64,000 bases of DNA, taken from contig NC_080577.1 in assembly GCF_029962835.1 (NCBI RefSeq), positions 4,340,001 through 4,404,000 on the forward strand, read 5' to 3'. A model generated the notes under the pieces. It did no database searches, was not told the DNA's origin, and saw nothing but the letters and a program-made list of their open reading frames with translations. Below, in pieces: positions 10,101 to 20,993 of this stretch (the stretch's first letter is position 1; each line of letters begins with the position of its first letter). Made by a program: the position numbers and the translations under genes. This stretch comes from Magnolia sinica. Lineage: Eukaryota; Streptophyta; Magnoliopsida; Magnoliales; Magnoliaceae.

Positions 10101-12883
10101 GATTTCTGCTATATTTCTGTTCTGATTGTGGGTTAGTTTATTCCCTGTTTTAATCCCTCATTATAGCTTAATTTCCCCTTTGACTCTCTGTCCGGATCAC
10201 CCAGAAGTTGCTCAAGATCAACAGCCAACGGAGCCATCCATCAGATGGGCCATGTTCGAAAACCCATCGTCACTGCAGTGTTCTCATGGCAGTCACCATC
10301 GCAGCAGCATCACCTCCTTATATTTCTCCATCAATTATCTAAGTAGGAAATTGGTACTTTCTCTTTTTTTTTTTGGGAAAGATATCAGTATTGTATTAAG
10401 ACACAAAAAAGATTACAGAAATTGGAGAGAGAGTCCGCTGAAAAAGCAAACTCAACTAGGCTCCAATAAAAAGAAGATCAAAACCCTTCAAAAATTCTAC
10501 ATGAATAGCTCATTCTATTATTAACCGCTTTGCCTTTGAAGTAACAACCTCTATGGAATTTGAAACATCCATAAAACATCTCTCATTTCTTTCTTCCCAA
10601 ACCGACCACCAAACAGCGAGAATGGTAATCCTCCATAACCTAGTCCTTTTCTTACCTATATTGACCCCATGCCAAGCATGAAGGAAATGATCCACTGCTC
10701 CAGGAACGCACCAACTGATGTTGAACCAGGAACAAAAATCAGACCAAATTCTAGTGATGAAAGGGCAATGCACTAGGAGATGACCGACTGTTTCTTCATC
10801 CCGCATACAGCATAGACAGATGTTAGCAAGAACCATCCCCCTTTTCCTCAAGTTATCTACTGTAAGGATTTTCTTCTTGCCAACTAGCCAACCGAAGACC
10901 ACAAGAAGGAAATTGGTACTTATTGCAATATGCATGGGAAAGGTTCAATGCTCAATGAGAAATAGTGTGCTTTCTTTGACCAAGTGTGGCCCATGCTTCC
11001 ATGATCTAAGCTGCTCATCCAGCAAGCCCCATTATCTCCACAATCAAACAATCCTAGCATCTGACTAATAGCTTGCAAATGACACTTATAGCCAACGGTC
11101 CATATTTAACAAGGAACTTATCTGATAGTTAGGATCATCCAGCCGGTGAGAATCCTAATGCATCTCCAATCCGCCAAGCCACCCACCCATATGAACAGAT
11201 TGAATCACCAAAAAGCAGCCCCAGTTGTACAAGTCATCGGACCAAACAAACAGCTCAATACATCACCATGCATTCCTCAACAACACTTCTTGGTCCCAAA
11301 ATCACGACTTCTCACACACTGCTAATTCCAAACGTGGCTAAAACAGTTAAGGGAACAACAAGAAGAAGACATCGAGGACGACCAAAGAGAGTCCACCACC
11401 ATCAAGCCTTAGTCCGGACTAAAAAGAACAAATGCTTCGATCGGACCCGCTGGATGTGTATGGTCATGAATGTAAACCACCGACAGCAATCAGATCACTC
11501 TTGGCCAGATCTAACAGTTCAAGGTTTGCAAATCTCAAGGTTTTCTTCTCACTTTTTGCATATTTACCTGGTTCACAGAACCAGATTAGATAAACAATGA
11601 TGGGTTCCTTGCAATGGCCGAGAGATCCACATTCGAACCATTCCTAGTATCAGATCCAGCCAAGGAATTAATGCACTATCCGTTTTGAGCGTTGAGATTC
11701 AATCTTAGCCCTCCATTCGGCCCACTATAGTTGAGAGTCTTGCAAACAGAAGTCACCATTAATGGCTTTTTAATACCGTCATCCTAACAGGGAACATCTA
11801 ATTCAAGGCTGCACCTTTCTGCAACTACCTCTTACATCATAGGCCGCAACAGGACAATTCAAAACAGAACTTGATAATAACAGGCTCGAAACAATCAATG
11901 CCAATAGCAACCAAAGTCAAAAGTCCAAAACAATAAAAGCTACGCATTCCAATCCAAGCAAGGCCCAAAAAAAAAAAGAAAAAAGAAGAAGATAAAAAGC
12001 AGATCAGAACAATTCGTCTTACTGGAAAAGAATCCCATAAAGGAAGAACAAGCAACCATACCTCCGCTTGCATCCCGGCATGCCGGCGGACCCCGGTGGC
12101 GTCATACATCACTATGAGGCTGAACCCCAGGCAGACAGGGAAGAGCGAATCCCCCACCCCGTGGCAGAGCGCGACGGACGTCGTCAACGCCATGCACAGC
12201 GCCGAGTGCGACGATGGCATTCCTCCAGAGCTAAACAGGATCCTCAAGTCCCACTTCCTATCCACGAAGAAGTTCAAGAGCACTTTCATCGTCTGTGCGA
12301 GGGCCCACGCCAGCAGCCCCGAGACGAACGTCGGGTTCGCCGCTAACGTGGCGAGGAATGGACTGATGTGGACCCTCGCAGCTGCTGTCGTTGTGCTCAG
12401 GAGCGTCATGCCGATGCCGCCGCTCTGCAGGAACTCTCCGTCCTTCGGAAACTCCGATTTGACGGAATCCCTCACACGCGAAACCCATTTCCGTGACAGA
12501 ACGAAATCTCTGATGGTGTGGAGCAGACTCTCTGTGGGTGGATTGTAATCACATCGGGTTTTGAGGGTATTTGGGTTTGGAGTGTTCCTTGGTTTCTTGG
12601 AATTGAATTTGAAAAGGGAAGAGGGAAACTGAATTCTAGGGTTTGGAAGGTTGGAAATGGAAGAGATGGAAAGGGGTCTGACGCTAAGGGTTTCCATCAG
12701 AGACTCTGACGGTAAGGAGCTAAAGCTACATTTCAGTGAGAGAGATTTTGTAGATAACCGCTGAAAATGCTTGAAGAATCCCAGCAGCGTCTCATACAAA
12801 GGATACGATCCGATAACAAAGGCTCTGGTTTGTGGGGAAAATAACGGAAATGCCACTTGAATTTTGCAGGAAAGGGATTCCAC
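4108..12883 (-). CDS. DUF212 (acid phosphatase/vanadium haloperoxidase-related) membrane protein, two exons
   Basis: Exon 1 is 12062-12883 and exon 2 is 4108-4269. They join in phase 0: exon 1 ends HAGMQAE before a GTATGG donor, and exon 2 begins VLNLIIEDLFQ after a TTTATGTAG acceptor. The joined protein is 327 aa, or 265 aa if translation starts at the second Met (12697). The first 100 residues look like an organelle transit peptide. The DUF212 domain runs from about residue 150 to the end, with GGMPSSHSA at 219-227, YDATGVRRHAG at 260-270 and GHTPSQV in exon 2. Hydrophobic segments lie near 160-205, 225-260 and the C terminus (LLGILVACFCCQG). In the PAP2-like superfamily the PSSH and RRHAG motifs correspond to active-site motifs, but the enzyme activity of plant members is not established. 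The closest relative I recall is At3g61770. The 7792-bp intron holds LINE remnants and a minisatellite. Exon 2 has GCC TAA as its last codon and stop. The gene looks intact; expression is not shown. Confidence 0.88.
5126..5211 (+). mobile_element. RTE-type LINE 3' tail in the DUF212 intron
   Basis: GTGATAGAGCAGGAATG, then GAAGCTGACCCCAATTATTT and GGGATAAGGCTTTGATGATG, match the tail pattern of RTE LINEs. It lies antisense to the host gene. A 20-bp unit (GGTGATGATTTTTTGAGTGG) is repeated in tandem right after it, near 5201-5240. Confidence 0.55.
5345..6385. repeat. Decayed minisatellite (ACATGTGCCA words), split by an LTR-like insert
   Basis: Words such as CACATGTGCCA, CCAATGTGCCA and CCATCTTCAAGC recur every roughly 40-55 bp at 5345-5823 and again at 6123-6385. 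Between the two halves lies an unrelated 0.3-kb block (5828-6119). Units are degenerate and of uneven length. Short open frames on both strands come from the repeat and are not genes. It sits in the DUF212 intron. Confidence 0.7.
5828..6119 (-). repeat. Solo-LTR-like repeat, family R1
   Basis: This 292-bp block begins TGTGGGATAATT and ends CCCCTGCA on the plus strand. Two related units occur in the opposite orientation at 26003-26446, sharing GCAAGTGGTTAGTTGTCCT, TTCGAGCTTTTAGAGC and GGGGCATTTTCACAC. The TG...CA ends and small size suggest a TRIM-like solo LTR, but no clear 5-bp flanking repeat is visible. It has no coding content and is treated as a fossil. Confidence 0.5.
6745..8330 (-). 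mobile_element. L1-type LINE remnant (ORF2 C-terminal half) in the DUF212 intron
   Basis: Read on the minus strand, pieces of a plant L1 ORF2 appear in order. Near 8000 there is a degenerate reverse-transcriptase box (SHL-FAD). Near 7700-7800 is PIIERIDRRLAGFNKSYPS. Near 7600 comes QRDFLCEEGG, and near 7150-7260 VGQDNRVWFW followed by DAWLGEAPLARSFPSLFS. It ends at an AT-rich tail near 6717-6745. Many stops and frameshifts interrupt it, so it is dead. It lies in the same orientation as the host gene, and I could not find its target duplication. Confidence 0.75.
8726..9203 (-). mobile_element. RTE-type LINE remnant (ORF C terminus plus GAT-repeat tail)
   Basis: Minus-strand pieces read AEMRMLRWMSGKTRIE (about 9050-9095), MMGHVQYRP, VRRSELVQLEGSKMARGRPK and SIWVEVVRVDLM (about 8790-8966). 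These are the usual C-terminal blocks of plant RTE-clade LINEs. The end is a GATGATGAT repeat near 8731-8746. It is interrupted by stops and 5'-truncated. Confidence 0.72.
9204..10344. other. Intron interior, unclassified
   Basis: No gene is supported. The stretch from 9680 to 10130 is unusually rich in TCAGAT/GATC words and TTC runs (CATCAGATTGCTGGATC, ATCTTCTTCTTCTTC), as in the 5' region of some LTR elements. I see no LTR pair or coding domain. Confidence 0.3.
10345..10921 (-). mobile_element. 5'-truncated L1 LINE with a 15-bp target-site duplication
   Basis: The direct repeat AGGAAATTGGTACTT occurs at 10345-10359 and 10907-10921 and flanks a 547-bp insert (10360-10906). The insert starts with poly-T (10364-10374) on the plus strand, which is the poly-A tail of a minus-strand copy. 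The minus strand is open from 10935 to 10510 and encodes the reverse-transcriptase zinc-binding (zf-RVT) region: FGWLVGKKKILTVDNLRKRG, NICLCCMRDEETVGHLLVHC and ILAVWWSVWEERNERCF. The perfect duplication and long open frame suggest a fairly recent insertion. It lies in the DUF212 intron, in gene orientation. Confidence 0.9.
10922..12061. other. 5' part of the DUF212 intron
   Basis: This is intronic sequence between the L1 insert and exon 1. I see no further element. The minus strand stays open past the splice site to 11837, but those residues after MQAE are intron read-through. Confidence 0.5.
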
Positions 12884-13017
12884 GATCGAGAATATCGCAC
12901 TTCCACTGGAATATGCTAGAGACTGGAGAGAGCTGAGAGGGACCGTATGGAGGAGGAGAACTCGTGAGTCGAATTTCGTACATCATCTGTCGTAGAGAGC
13001 CAGTGCAAACAAAAATC

Positions 13018-13432
13018 TATGTGGGGCCAGCGTGATGTATGTGTGAAATCTGCTCCGTCCATCGTTTTCGTTGGCTCATGTTCAGGTGTTAGCCCATAAA
13101 TCAGGCCAATCCAAAACTCAAGTGGGCCGGGACACTGTGGATGAAGACGGCCACCATTGAAATCTTCCTGGGTTCCCCGTTATGTTTATACTCCATCCAA
13201 CCGTTCAATAGGTGATTACCATCAAGATGAAAGTAACAACCAAATATCCGTCTGATCTGAAACTTCGGTGGGCCCGGAGGAGGTTTCAGTGGTAAGCATC
13301 CGCATCCCCACTTGTCGCTGTGGCATGGCCCACTTGAGTTTTTTACTGGCCTTATTTTTCTTGTCATTATCCCGACATAAGCTGACACAAATGATGGACG
13401 TATCGGATGTTACGTACACATGACGGTGGGCG
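13018..13432. mobile_element. MITE family A foldback upstream of the DUF212 gene
   Basis: The left end (GGGGCCAGCGTGATGTATGT, then CTCCGTCCATC) and the right end (GATGGACGTATC, then CACATGACGGTGGGC) are inverted copies of each other, and the inner halves mirror as well (AAGTGGGCC and GGCCCACTTGAG). It starts about 135 bp upstream of the first ATG, so it may overlap the promoter. There is no coding content. Confidence 0.6.
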
Positions 13433-13551
13433 GCACGCATCTTTTTGTTTCATGGCCTACAGTAGGAAATTTGCGTCCGACGGTGCGAGAGTTCGATTTA
13501 CAGGGCTGGCTAACAATGGGCCGACGCCGAGCCCAGCAAAATAGATAAAAG

Positions 13552-13829
13552 CTTTGATGCTCTGGCGGTGTTATGTATGATACGCAGGCACTTATATCAT
13601 CGAAATTTTTATTATTTTTATTTTATTATATGACTATGGCCCGTAGTCATATAATATTGGACGGTTAAAAATGATAATATCCAACGGTTATGATTGTTCA
13701 GCCACCTTGGGATTTGGGATTGGCAACAGTGGGATGCACAATCCAGACCGTTTCATTTGAGTTAATATGTTGCCACGTGTACAACTTCCAAGTACCTGCG
13801 TATCAAGTGGCATACCAGTCAATCATAAA
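13552..13829. mobile_element. MITE family B copy (short, decayed right end)
   Basis: It begins CTTTGATGCTCTGGC with GATACGCAGGCAC inside, and ends with CCTGCGTATCAAG and a decayed CCAG...ATCA. The core shares GGACGGTTAAAAATGATAATA and TCCAACGG with the copies at 47690, 49197 and 61739. It lies about 670 bp upstream of the DUF212 start. Confidence 0.6.
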
Positions 13830-14384
13830 ACCGCTTATTTTGAACGCCACTTTCCTGAAGGCCCGGCCGGGGCCGTTGCCAGGGCTAGTTCGAAAGGGAG
13901 GAGTGTTTCCGTAGGCTGCAACCGCACATCAGCAACGCAAAAACACAACTTGAATGTCGAGATCCGAGACGTTGATCATGTGGGCCCATATCATGTGACC
14001 GATTTCAAATGTAGGTAGATCCACTTGATCGGTTTCACGACTGCGCAGAAAGTAGAAGGTCAGAAACTGATAACCATTGGCTCAATCCCACGCATATAGA
14101 ACTAGTGATCCGTGCGCCAGCGTAATTTCTGGGCTAGTGGCTTAAGACAGTTCACCGTCAACTCCATCTGATGAACGGCCCGGATCTAGTACAGCTATTT
14201 CGCTTTTGGTGGACTTAGTACGCTTTCAACTCGAGCCAGTAGGCTTTTTCTTTGGGAGTGGATCCGCTCCTCTTTTCTTGCACTTTCCCGTCAGCACCGT
14301 GCTCATGGGTCCCATTGGTGGATGTTTGTTTTGTTTAAAAGGATACGATTGGCCTTCGGACTAATATTGGGCTGTTTGGACGGT

Positions 14385-14540
14385 AGCGGATTGCGTCCAA
14401 CCCATTGTCGTACAATAAGCCGTCTGACCAGGGCTCACGTGGGGCCTACTGCGATGCATCTTTTTATCTATACCGTTTGTCAATTTTCTCAGATCATTTT
14501 AAGGTATGAGCCCACAAATAAGCCAGATCTAACATTCAAA
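14385..14540. mobile_element. Half of a MITE family A element
   Basis: GCGGATTGCGTCCAACCC begins at about 14386. It is followed by the usual left-arm words (GGGGCCTACTGCGATGCATC, AGATCATTTTAAGGTATGAG). No right arm follows, so only half remains. Confidence 0.5.
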
Positions 14541-15491
14541 TGAACCATACTAAGTGACTTGATTGTATCAAATGTACAAATGACTAAATGCAATTTGCAT
14601 GAAATGCAAATGTTCCGATGAATAGGTAACCGTCTTATTGTGATGTGTTTTATTAATATTCAGAATCTTTTATACAACAATGTAGCATCTGCCGATCACA
14701 TGTGGTAAGAATGACAACCGCTTTTTAAGATTATGGCTGTATGTATGTTTTTGAGTGTCTAACTTTTTTTTTGGGCAGGATACATGCTTCCTTTGAATAG
14801 GTATTCGTAATTCTCACAGTTTTTTTTTTCCTTTCTCGAGAGTAGCTTTTGTATAAATGTGCTGACACACGGTGGCATCTTTTCTGTTTGTTCTAGCCAT
14901 ATAAAGTTGGGGGTGATGTCATCTGTTTGTTCTAGCCACATAAAGTTGAGGGTAAGCACTTGTATATCTGTGATTTTTTTAACACCATCCATATTTAAGA
15001 AGCTCTATCATATGAATAGTCTTGATTGATCTCTCACCTTACCAAATATTATTGATAGGGATGAATGTACACCTTTCTCAGCCTAGAAGCTTCTACTTTA
15101 AGGCATGTTTAGTTTTCCGCACATCATAAATAAGATTTACTACTCATGAACCAGGAGTTAAATATACTCATAAAGAAAATTATAATCATTATATTTATAC
15201 ATTATAAACTATCATATTTTTATAGTGAAATGATAGAAAACTCATCAATGTAATCAAACCTAAGTGATATGGTGAAGAAGTAATCATTATTCATTTTCAG
15301 TTACTTTATGTTTGGGAAAAAAACAAACACCTTGACATGAAATTCCTCGAGAATTCTAATTTAACAATCAATGCCTTGCCTTTTTTTAAGGATCTAAAAT
15401 CAGCTTCTTAAAGAGTTAAAAGATCAAAATACCCTTATTTATTTTCTTCTAAAGTCTAAGTCGGGCATTGTTGGTGTCATGACAATGGGCT
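14541..15491. other. Gene-free AT-rich stretch
   Basis: No gene is supported. A 30-40 bp unit containing TTTGTTCTAGCCAYATAAAGTT occurs twice in tandem near 14886 and 14927. The rest is AT-rich and featureless to my reading. Confidence 0.4.
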
Positions 15492-16099
15492 TGTTGGGAT
15501 TTGGTCTGTGGAATTACACAGATATAAATCTAGGATAACAATCTAAGAGTATCAAGCAATCATAAGAGAACATAAAAATTTAACATGAAAAACTCTTGCA
15601 GGAAAAAACCACGGCAAAAAGCGACAAATCTTCACTATGAAAATAAAAATTATAAAGTGAGAGGACTTACCCGATTCAAACAACCTCGAATCTTACCCTT
15701 GTTACACTCTTTGATAACCCTAAAACCCTTTTAAAAACCCTTGAAATGCCTTTAAGAAGCCTTATAATACCTTAAAATGACCCTAGAAATTCCTATTTAT
15801 AAATAGGGAACTCCTACTTATGCACATCCCTAGAAACCGTTTCAAATTTACACAGTCCACGCAGAATTTACGCAACATCTGCATAACCCTTGACTAGTCA
15901 AAAGAAAGTTTCAACCAGTGGAAGGAACCTTCGACTAGTTGAGCCAGTCCTTCGATTAGTCGAGCGCTTCGGAACTCAAAAATACATCACTGCTGGACGA
16001 ACGGACTTCGACCAGTCGAAGGGAGCTTCGTTAGTCGAGTAGGCCTCTTGACTGGTCGAGCAGCGTGGGCAGACAGAAGATTTAAGACATCTTCTGACA
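15492..16099 (-). repeat. Left LTR of the copia fossil (3' LTR)
   Basis: About 608 bp with TG...CA ends. It shares long blocks with the right LTR, for example GACTTACCCGATTC, GATAACCCTAAAACCCTTTT and TTTAAGACATCTTCTGACA. Repeated GACTAGTCGA/GACTGGTCGA words occur near its right end. Confidence 0.8.
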
Positions 16100-18882
16100 A
16101 CTATCTTCACCATGTCTTTAATCTTCAATCGTGTAGCTATTTGACCTCTTCTCTTATCCCTGCATCGCATCATAACTTTAATTAACGCTTCTCGTGTACA
16201 CTCCGTCTTCTTTTTATGTCATCGCCAAGCCTAGAGAAGTTACACAGAACTTGAATTTTCTTGTAAGAATGACCTTGGTGAGCATGTCTGCCAGATCTAA
16301 ATTCAATTGCCTAACCACCTTTGCTCCTATCTTCCTAAAAGTAAAGACGTAGTCGTCTTATCATCTCACCGCCATCTAATGTAGCTTGCCGAGGTATTTA
16401 CTCATAATATCAATTGCCTGTAAAATAACCAGTCTAATACAGACCATGTCATGCACTGCCAACCGCATTTGAATAAGACTCATGAGATATATCTTGTTTT
16501 TCCTCATATTTTTTGGGACATGTCTTGAGAAAAACTTGAGGAGGTAACACTCTCTAACTTTGTCTAATCCATCACATTCTTGATCAATACCTACAAAAGG
16601 TATCTTACCTGTGATTACCAAAACCTGTTCCGCTTTCAGTCTCAATGTCGATAACCATCTTTGCAGTCCCCCGATCATTCATCCTGAATGTCCTACTTAA
16701 CCGAGTCTTTAGTACATTGATTTCATACACGTCATAATTGGCGATCTACATGTCATCAACATACTATTCCTGACTCACCGTGAAGGAATCAAACCATTGT
16801 CTAGGCGATAAGTCGTACCACGACCTCCTACAAACACTTTTTCTCACCCCCTTTAACTTCGAACCACTCTGGTTGTTTCATGTAGATCTGCTCTTCCAAT
16901 TTTCCATGCAGAAGTGCAGACTCCATATCCATCTTTTCCAACTCAAGATCGCATTGGCAACCAACGCCAATCATGGATCTAATAGACACCTGATATACCG
17001 GCGGGACGAATATCTCTGAGAAGCCGATCCCTTTTCTCTAAGTATAACTTTTTACTACCAACCCCGCTTTGTATGTATATTGTATCCTCCTAAAGATCCA
17101 CCTGCATCCAACCACTTTTTCGGCCCACTGGAAGCTCCACTAGCTCCCATGCGTAGGTTTATTATAACAAGTCCATCACATCGCCCATAATCACCTTCCA
17201 CTTCTCAACACCAAGCTCACCTAGAGCCATTTGAATAAAAGACGGATCCCATGCGATATTGGAGTTGTCCATGTACCTTGCCGATATCCTGTAATTATGT
17301 TGTGTGATTCTTCTCACAGGTGGCTGTTCTACCTGTTCCGTATTTCTGTTCGCGCGTCTTAGCCTTCATGCTCTACTCGCTCATGTGGTCATGCCCAACA
17401 TGTCACACATGTGCAGAGGTGAAATCCGCTACGGTTACTGCAACTCCACCTGTTGAAGTGCTCCCGATCAACTTGTAAACATTATCGAGTCATTGTACTT
17501 TCATGATTACACGTGCCCCCTTATATACTTTAAGGACACCATCAATACTTGTGAACCTACACCCTATAGCCTCAAGTGCACCGAGAGAAATTAGGTTCCT
17601 CTTCATGTTAGAAACGTGCCTCACCCCAGTCAGGGTATGTTCTGTTCCATCAAACATCTTAACACACACCATACCAACAGTCACAACATTATAGGCATTG
17701 TCATTGCCCATAAATATTTGTCTACCATCGCACTCTCTGTAACTGGTGAACCAACTCCAATGAGGAGTCATGTGAAAGGATGTCCCTGTATTTAGATTCC
17801 ACTCGCCCTTACAATCATCGTTTGGCCGTTTAATCGTAGACACAGACAAAACATCACCATCACATCCACTCGTCCATTTGATGTGGCAGCATTGGCCTCC
17901 TTGTATGAAGCCTCAGATTCTTCTATCTTAGATTTAGGATTTGTACAATCCTTCTTCACATGTCCTTCCATCCCACAGTTCCAGCACTTTATATTTCTTT
18001 TGCCCTTGCCCTTGGATTTGAATCTAGAACCTGAAGAACCTATACCTTGTTTAGAATTCCTACCCCTTATAAGCAGTGTATCAGAAGATATCCCCATGTC
18101 GACGTTAAGCCTTCTCATAACCTTCCCTTGAAAGGCTAAGATAATGGTATCAACACTCAGGATTTTATTCATGGTGCACAATGTGTCCTTTAATAACTCA
18201 CGATGCCGGAAGAGAATTCGGCAACATACATGCTTGTTCCTCGTCTTTCATCACTTTCTTCATGTTCAATAATTTGCAAACAAATTTATTGAAGTTGCTG
18301 ATGTGAGCCTCCAAATCTCCCCCCTCTGACATCTTAAAGTTATACCACTGTCGTTTTAAGTGTAGGCAATTTTTAAAGGATTTTTTCGCATAGACATCCT
18401 CTAACTTTGCCCATAACTTAGCCGCGGTTTTCTCCTTCATGACATTGTAGAGAACCTCATCCGTGAGACATAGACGGATCGATGATAAGGCCTTCTTATC
18501 AAGAGTATTCCAATCATTATCAGTCATAGTAGACTTTTGCTCCTCGAGAGCATCATCTTCGCATTTTTTGATTAAAGAATTGATCATTTTGATCTTCCAT
18601 AACTCAAATTTATTTTTTCCCGAGTATTTCTCAATATCATATCTAGTGCTTACAATTATTAGTTATCCCTCAGATTCAGATCTATGCCCCCACGATTGTT
18701 TTGATACCACTTGTTGGGATTTGGTCTGCGGAATCACACATATATGGATCTAGGATAGCAATCCAAGAGCACCAAAGTAATCACAAGAAAGGACTTACCC
18801 GATTCGAACAACCTCGAATCTTACCCTTGCTACATTATTTGATAACCCTAAAACCCTTTTAGAAACCCTTTAAATACTTGTA

Positions 18883-20152
18883 AGCCCTGTTTGGGCACGT
18901 GAAATATAGTGGCTTAATTGGTATTAGGAGGGATGGGATTCGCTAATCCTTGATGTGATGGCTCCGGAGCTGTTTGGATGACGGATGTCTCTCCACGTCT
19001 TAAGAGGGACTGGCGCGTGCAGTGGAGTCGGTGGGATTGTGAAATCCCACCGAGATACGCCCTGTCGCGAGGTAGAATCCCTCGAGTAAGAAGAAGACGA
19101 AGGCCGGCGTTAGCCACAACCTCACCTCTTTTGACAAGGCGCCCCATAGTAGGAAGAGTGGGCCCGATGACACATCGACCACCGAACTGACAGCTAACGG
19201 GTTGGCCACGTGTCCAGTCAAATCACTTTCCAGATACAACAAATACACCTCCAAAGCAGGCCCCACATCCGCCTCGCACGAAGATGTGGCTAGATATTTG
19301 CAGATCGATGCTCTCTTCTCTCATCTGAACCTGTCGCGCTCGTGAAAGATGCCCAACCTTTGAGCGCTAGGATTCTCTCTCTCTCTCTCCTTAGGTGGGA
19401 AAACAAAAGGTAACAACACCATTTGAACTTCTTTTCTTATAAGAGCTCTTCCCATTTTAGGAAAAATGATTCTCGATTTGTAAAGGTAGGGTTTTTTTTC
19501 TTTTTCCAAACTCCTTTCCTCCAAGGGCATTTTCATAAAAAAAAAAAAAACGTACAAGGGATGGAGGCGAGTTCCAGAGGCTTAACTGCTCCTTTCAACT
19601 TCAGAATTCGGAGATTCTATACTTTCCTTCTCCCTCGCCATAGACTAAACTTCCGGATATGTGGCCGAGATCGACCAGGAAGGTTGAACGGCTTCCGTTG
19701 ATGTTGTTCTGAGATGGAGTTTCGGAAGCTTGCGCCAGCTAAGATAGGGAAGAATACCGAGAAGAAAGTTAAGGAATGGCCATTCGAGCTGTGTGCAATG
19801 ATCATCAAGTGGGCCACAGTTATACACGGAATCACAATTTCTGTGAATAGACCATTCATCCTAATGCGGATACCATGTAATCAACGGCTTGGATCTCCAC
19901 ATTGGGTGAAGATGGAGGATGTGATGGCACTATGTGAAATCCACTTTAATCCAATGGGTAATCCAAACAAACCCATATGGGATAACCTAAGGGATGATTG
20001 TAGTCCCATGAAACTCAAACAGATCATGTGCTGCGCATGGGATAAATATGTACACGCAATGCAGCTGACCATCCACTGTAACTCATAAATGCTTAGGTGG
20101 CCGTAATTCCATCCCTTCTATTCCACCGCATTGCACGTGCCCAAATAGGGCC
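18883..20152. mobile_element. Harbinger-like non-autonomous DNA transposon inside the copia LTR
   Basis: The terminal inverted repeats are AGCCCTGTTTGGGCACGTG at 18883 and, read inward from 20152, GGCCCTATTTGGGCACGTG. The flanks are GTA on the left and TTA on the right. The undamaged LTR copy has TTTAAG at the matching spot, so a 3-bp TTA target duplication with one later change is likely, as for PIF/Harbinger. The interior (1270 bp) has a 124-residue open frame at 19714-20088 that I do not recognise and no transposase or Myb-like protein. It inserted after the retrotransposon. Confidence 0.8.
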
Positions 20153-20467
20153 TTAGGAAGCCTTAGAATACCTTAAAATGGCCCTAGGGACTCTTATTTA
20201 TAGATGAGGAACTCCCACTTACGCACCTTCTTAGAAACCGTCTCAAATTTACGCAGTCCGTGTATAATCCGCGCAGCATCTGCGTAACCTTCGACTAGTC
20301 GAACAAATTCCTTGACTGGTCGAGCACCTCGAAACTCCAAATACATCGCTACTGGACTTCGAGTCGAACGGACTTCGACCGGTTGAAAGGAGCTTCGACT
20401 AGTCAAGCGGGCCTCTTGATTAGTCGAGCAACGCGGGTGGACAAAAGATTTAAGACATCTTCTGACA

Positions 20468-20682
20468 ATAGAGCCGAGCTTGGCATTAACCCTATCCCGG
20501 GCTTTTGTGGCCTTGGCCATAGCACGGGCGCAAATCAGGCTAGAATGTTCAAGTCTATGTTAGAAAAAGAGGGAAATGATCAAATGTTTGAAATAATTAA
20601 AATTTAACAAATGTTTGGGGGCATCACCTCCACTACAACAAGCCCATTCATGATAATGGTTTTGATCATTGAGATATAAGAT
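20468..20682. other. Spacer between the copia fossil and a family C repeat
   Basis: No gene is visible. An inverted copy of the sequence just left of the copia element (AATGGGCTTGTTG) is seen as CAACAAGCCCATT near 20636; its meaning is unclear. Confidence 0.3.
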
Positions 20683-20993
20683 TACAGCTTGGGTTCAGGT
20701 CAACCTAAACCTAACTAACCCAACTTGAGTTAAGGTCAGAGTTCAGCTCAAGTTACAAGAATGCCAAGAAAATCTGAATTTCGATCAAATTGGGTTGGTT
20801 TAGGAATAATCACATGTAGGGTCACATCAGGTTGGGTCCGGTCAGGTCTGGTGGGTTGAGTCTAGAGGACTTTGGTTTGGGCGTTTTGGGTTGGAATTTG
20901 GGGCGGCTCAGCCTGTGGGCTGAGTCGTCTGGAGGTTAAACTGGGCTCTAAAAGACCCTCAAAACCCAACCCAACCTGCCCGAGTTGCACCCC
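20683..20993. mobile_element. Family C repeat (GGGTTGGG-rich, hAT-like)
   Basis: The ends read ACAGCTTGGGTT on the left and, inverted, GGGGTGCAACTCGGGC on the right. The interior is full of GGTTGGGT/AACCCAACCC words with matched strand switching, and TAATCACATGTA occurs as in the copy at 40278-40603. It has no coding content. The hAT label rests on general resemblance. Confidence 0.45.

Larger units (their letters stand above)
15492..20467 (-). mobile_element. Ty1/copia LTR retrotransposon fossil, broken
   Basis: The LTRs are 15492-16099 and 18712-20467. Both begin TGTTGGGATTTGG and end CTTCTGACA on the plus strand, and the right one is enlarged by a DNA transposon at 18883-20152. A Met-tRNA-type primer site (TGGTATCAAAACA, minus strand) lies next to the right LTR at 18697-18709. 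Recognisable parts, in minus-strand order, are a copia gag region (about 18590-18200), a CCHC zinc knuckle (near 17970), a gag-pre-integrase region (about 17850-17490) and a remnant of the pol C terminus (about 16680-16240). The internal region is about 2.6 kb, shorter than usual. The element is broken in several places, and the LTRs differ by very roughly 15% by eye, so it is old. I could not confirm a flanking target duplication. Confidence 0.85.

Noticed and set aside
11837-12061. Extension of the DUF212 protein beyond MQAE to residue 348
   Set aside because: The sequence after GAG is a GTATGG donor, the residues become low-complexity (SSSFFFFFLG), and the true next exon was found at 4108-4269.
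12096-12548. Plus-strand frame of 150 residues over DUF212 exon 1
   Set aside because: Antisense shadow of a conserved exon; no independent support.
19714-20088. 124-residue frame within the Harbinger-like element
   Set aside because: No transposase (DDE) or Myb/SANT features that I can see, so it is not called as a gene. It is noted only as an unexplained frame.
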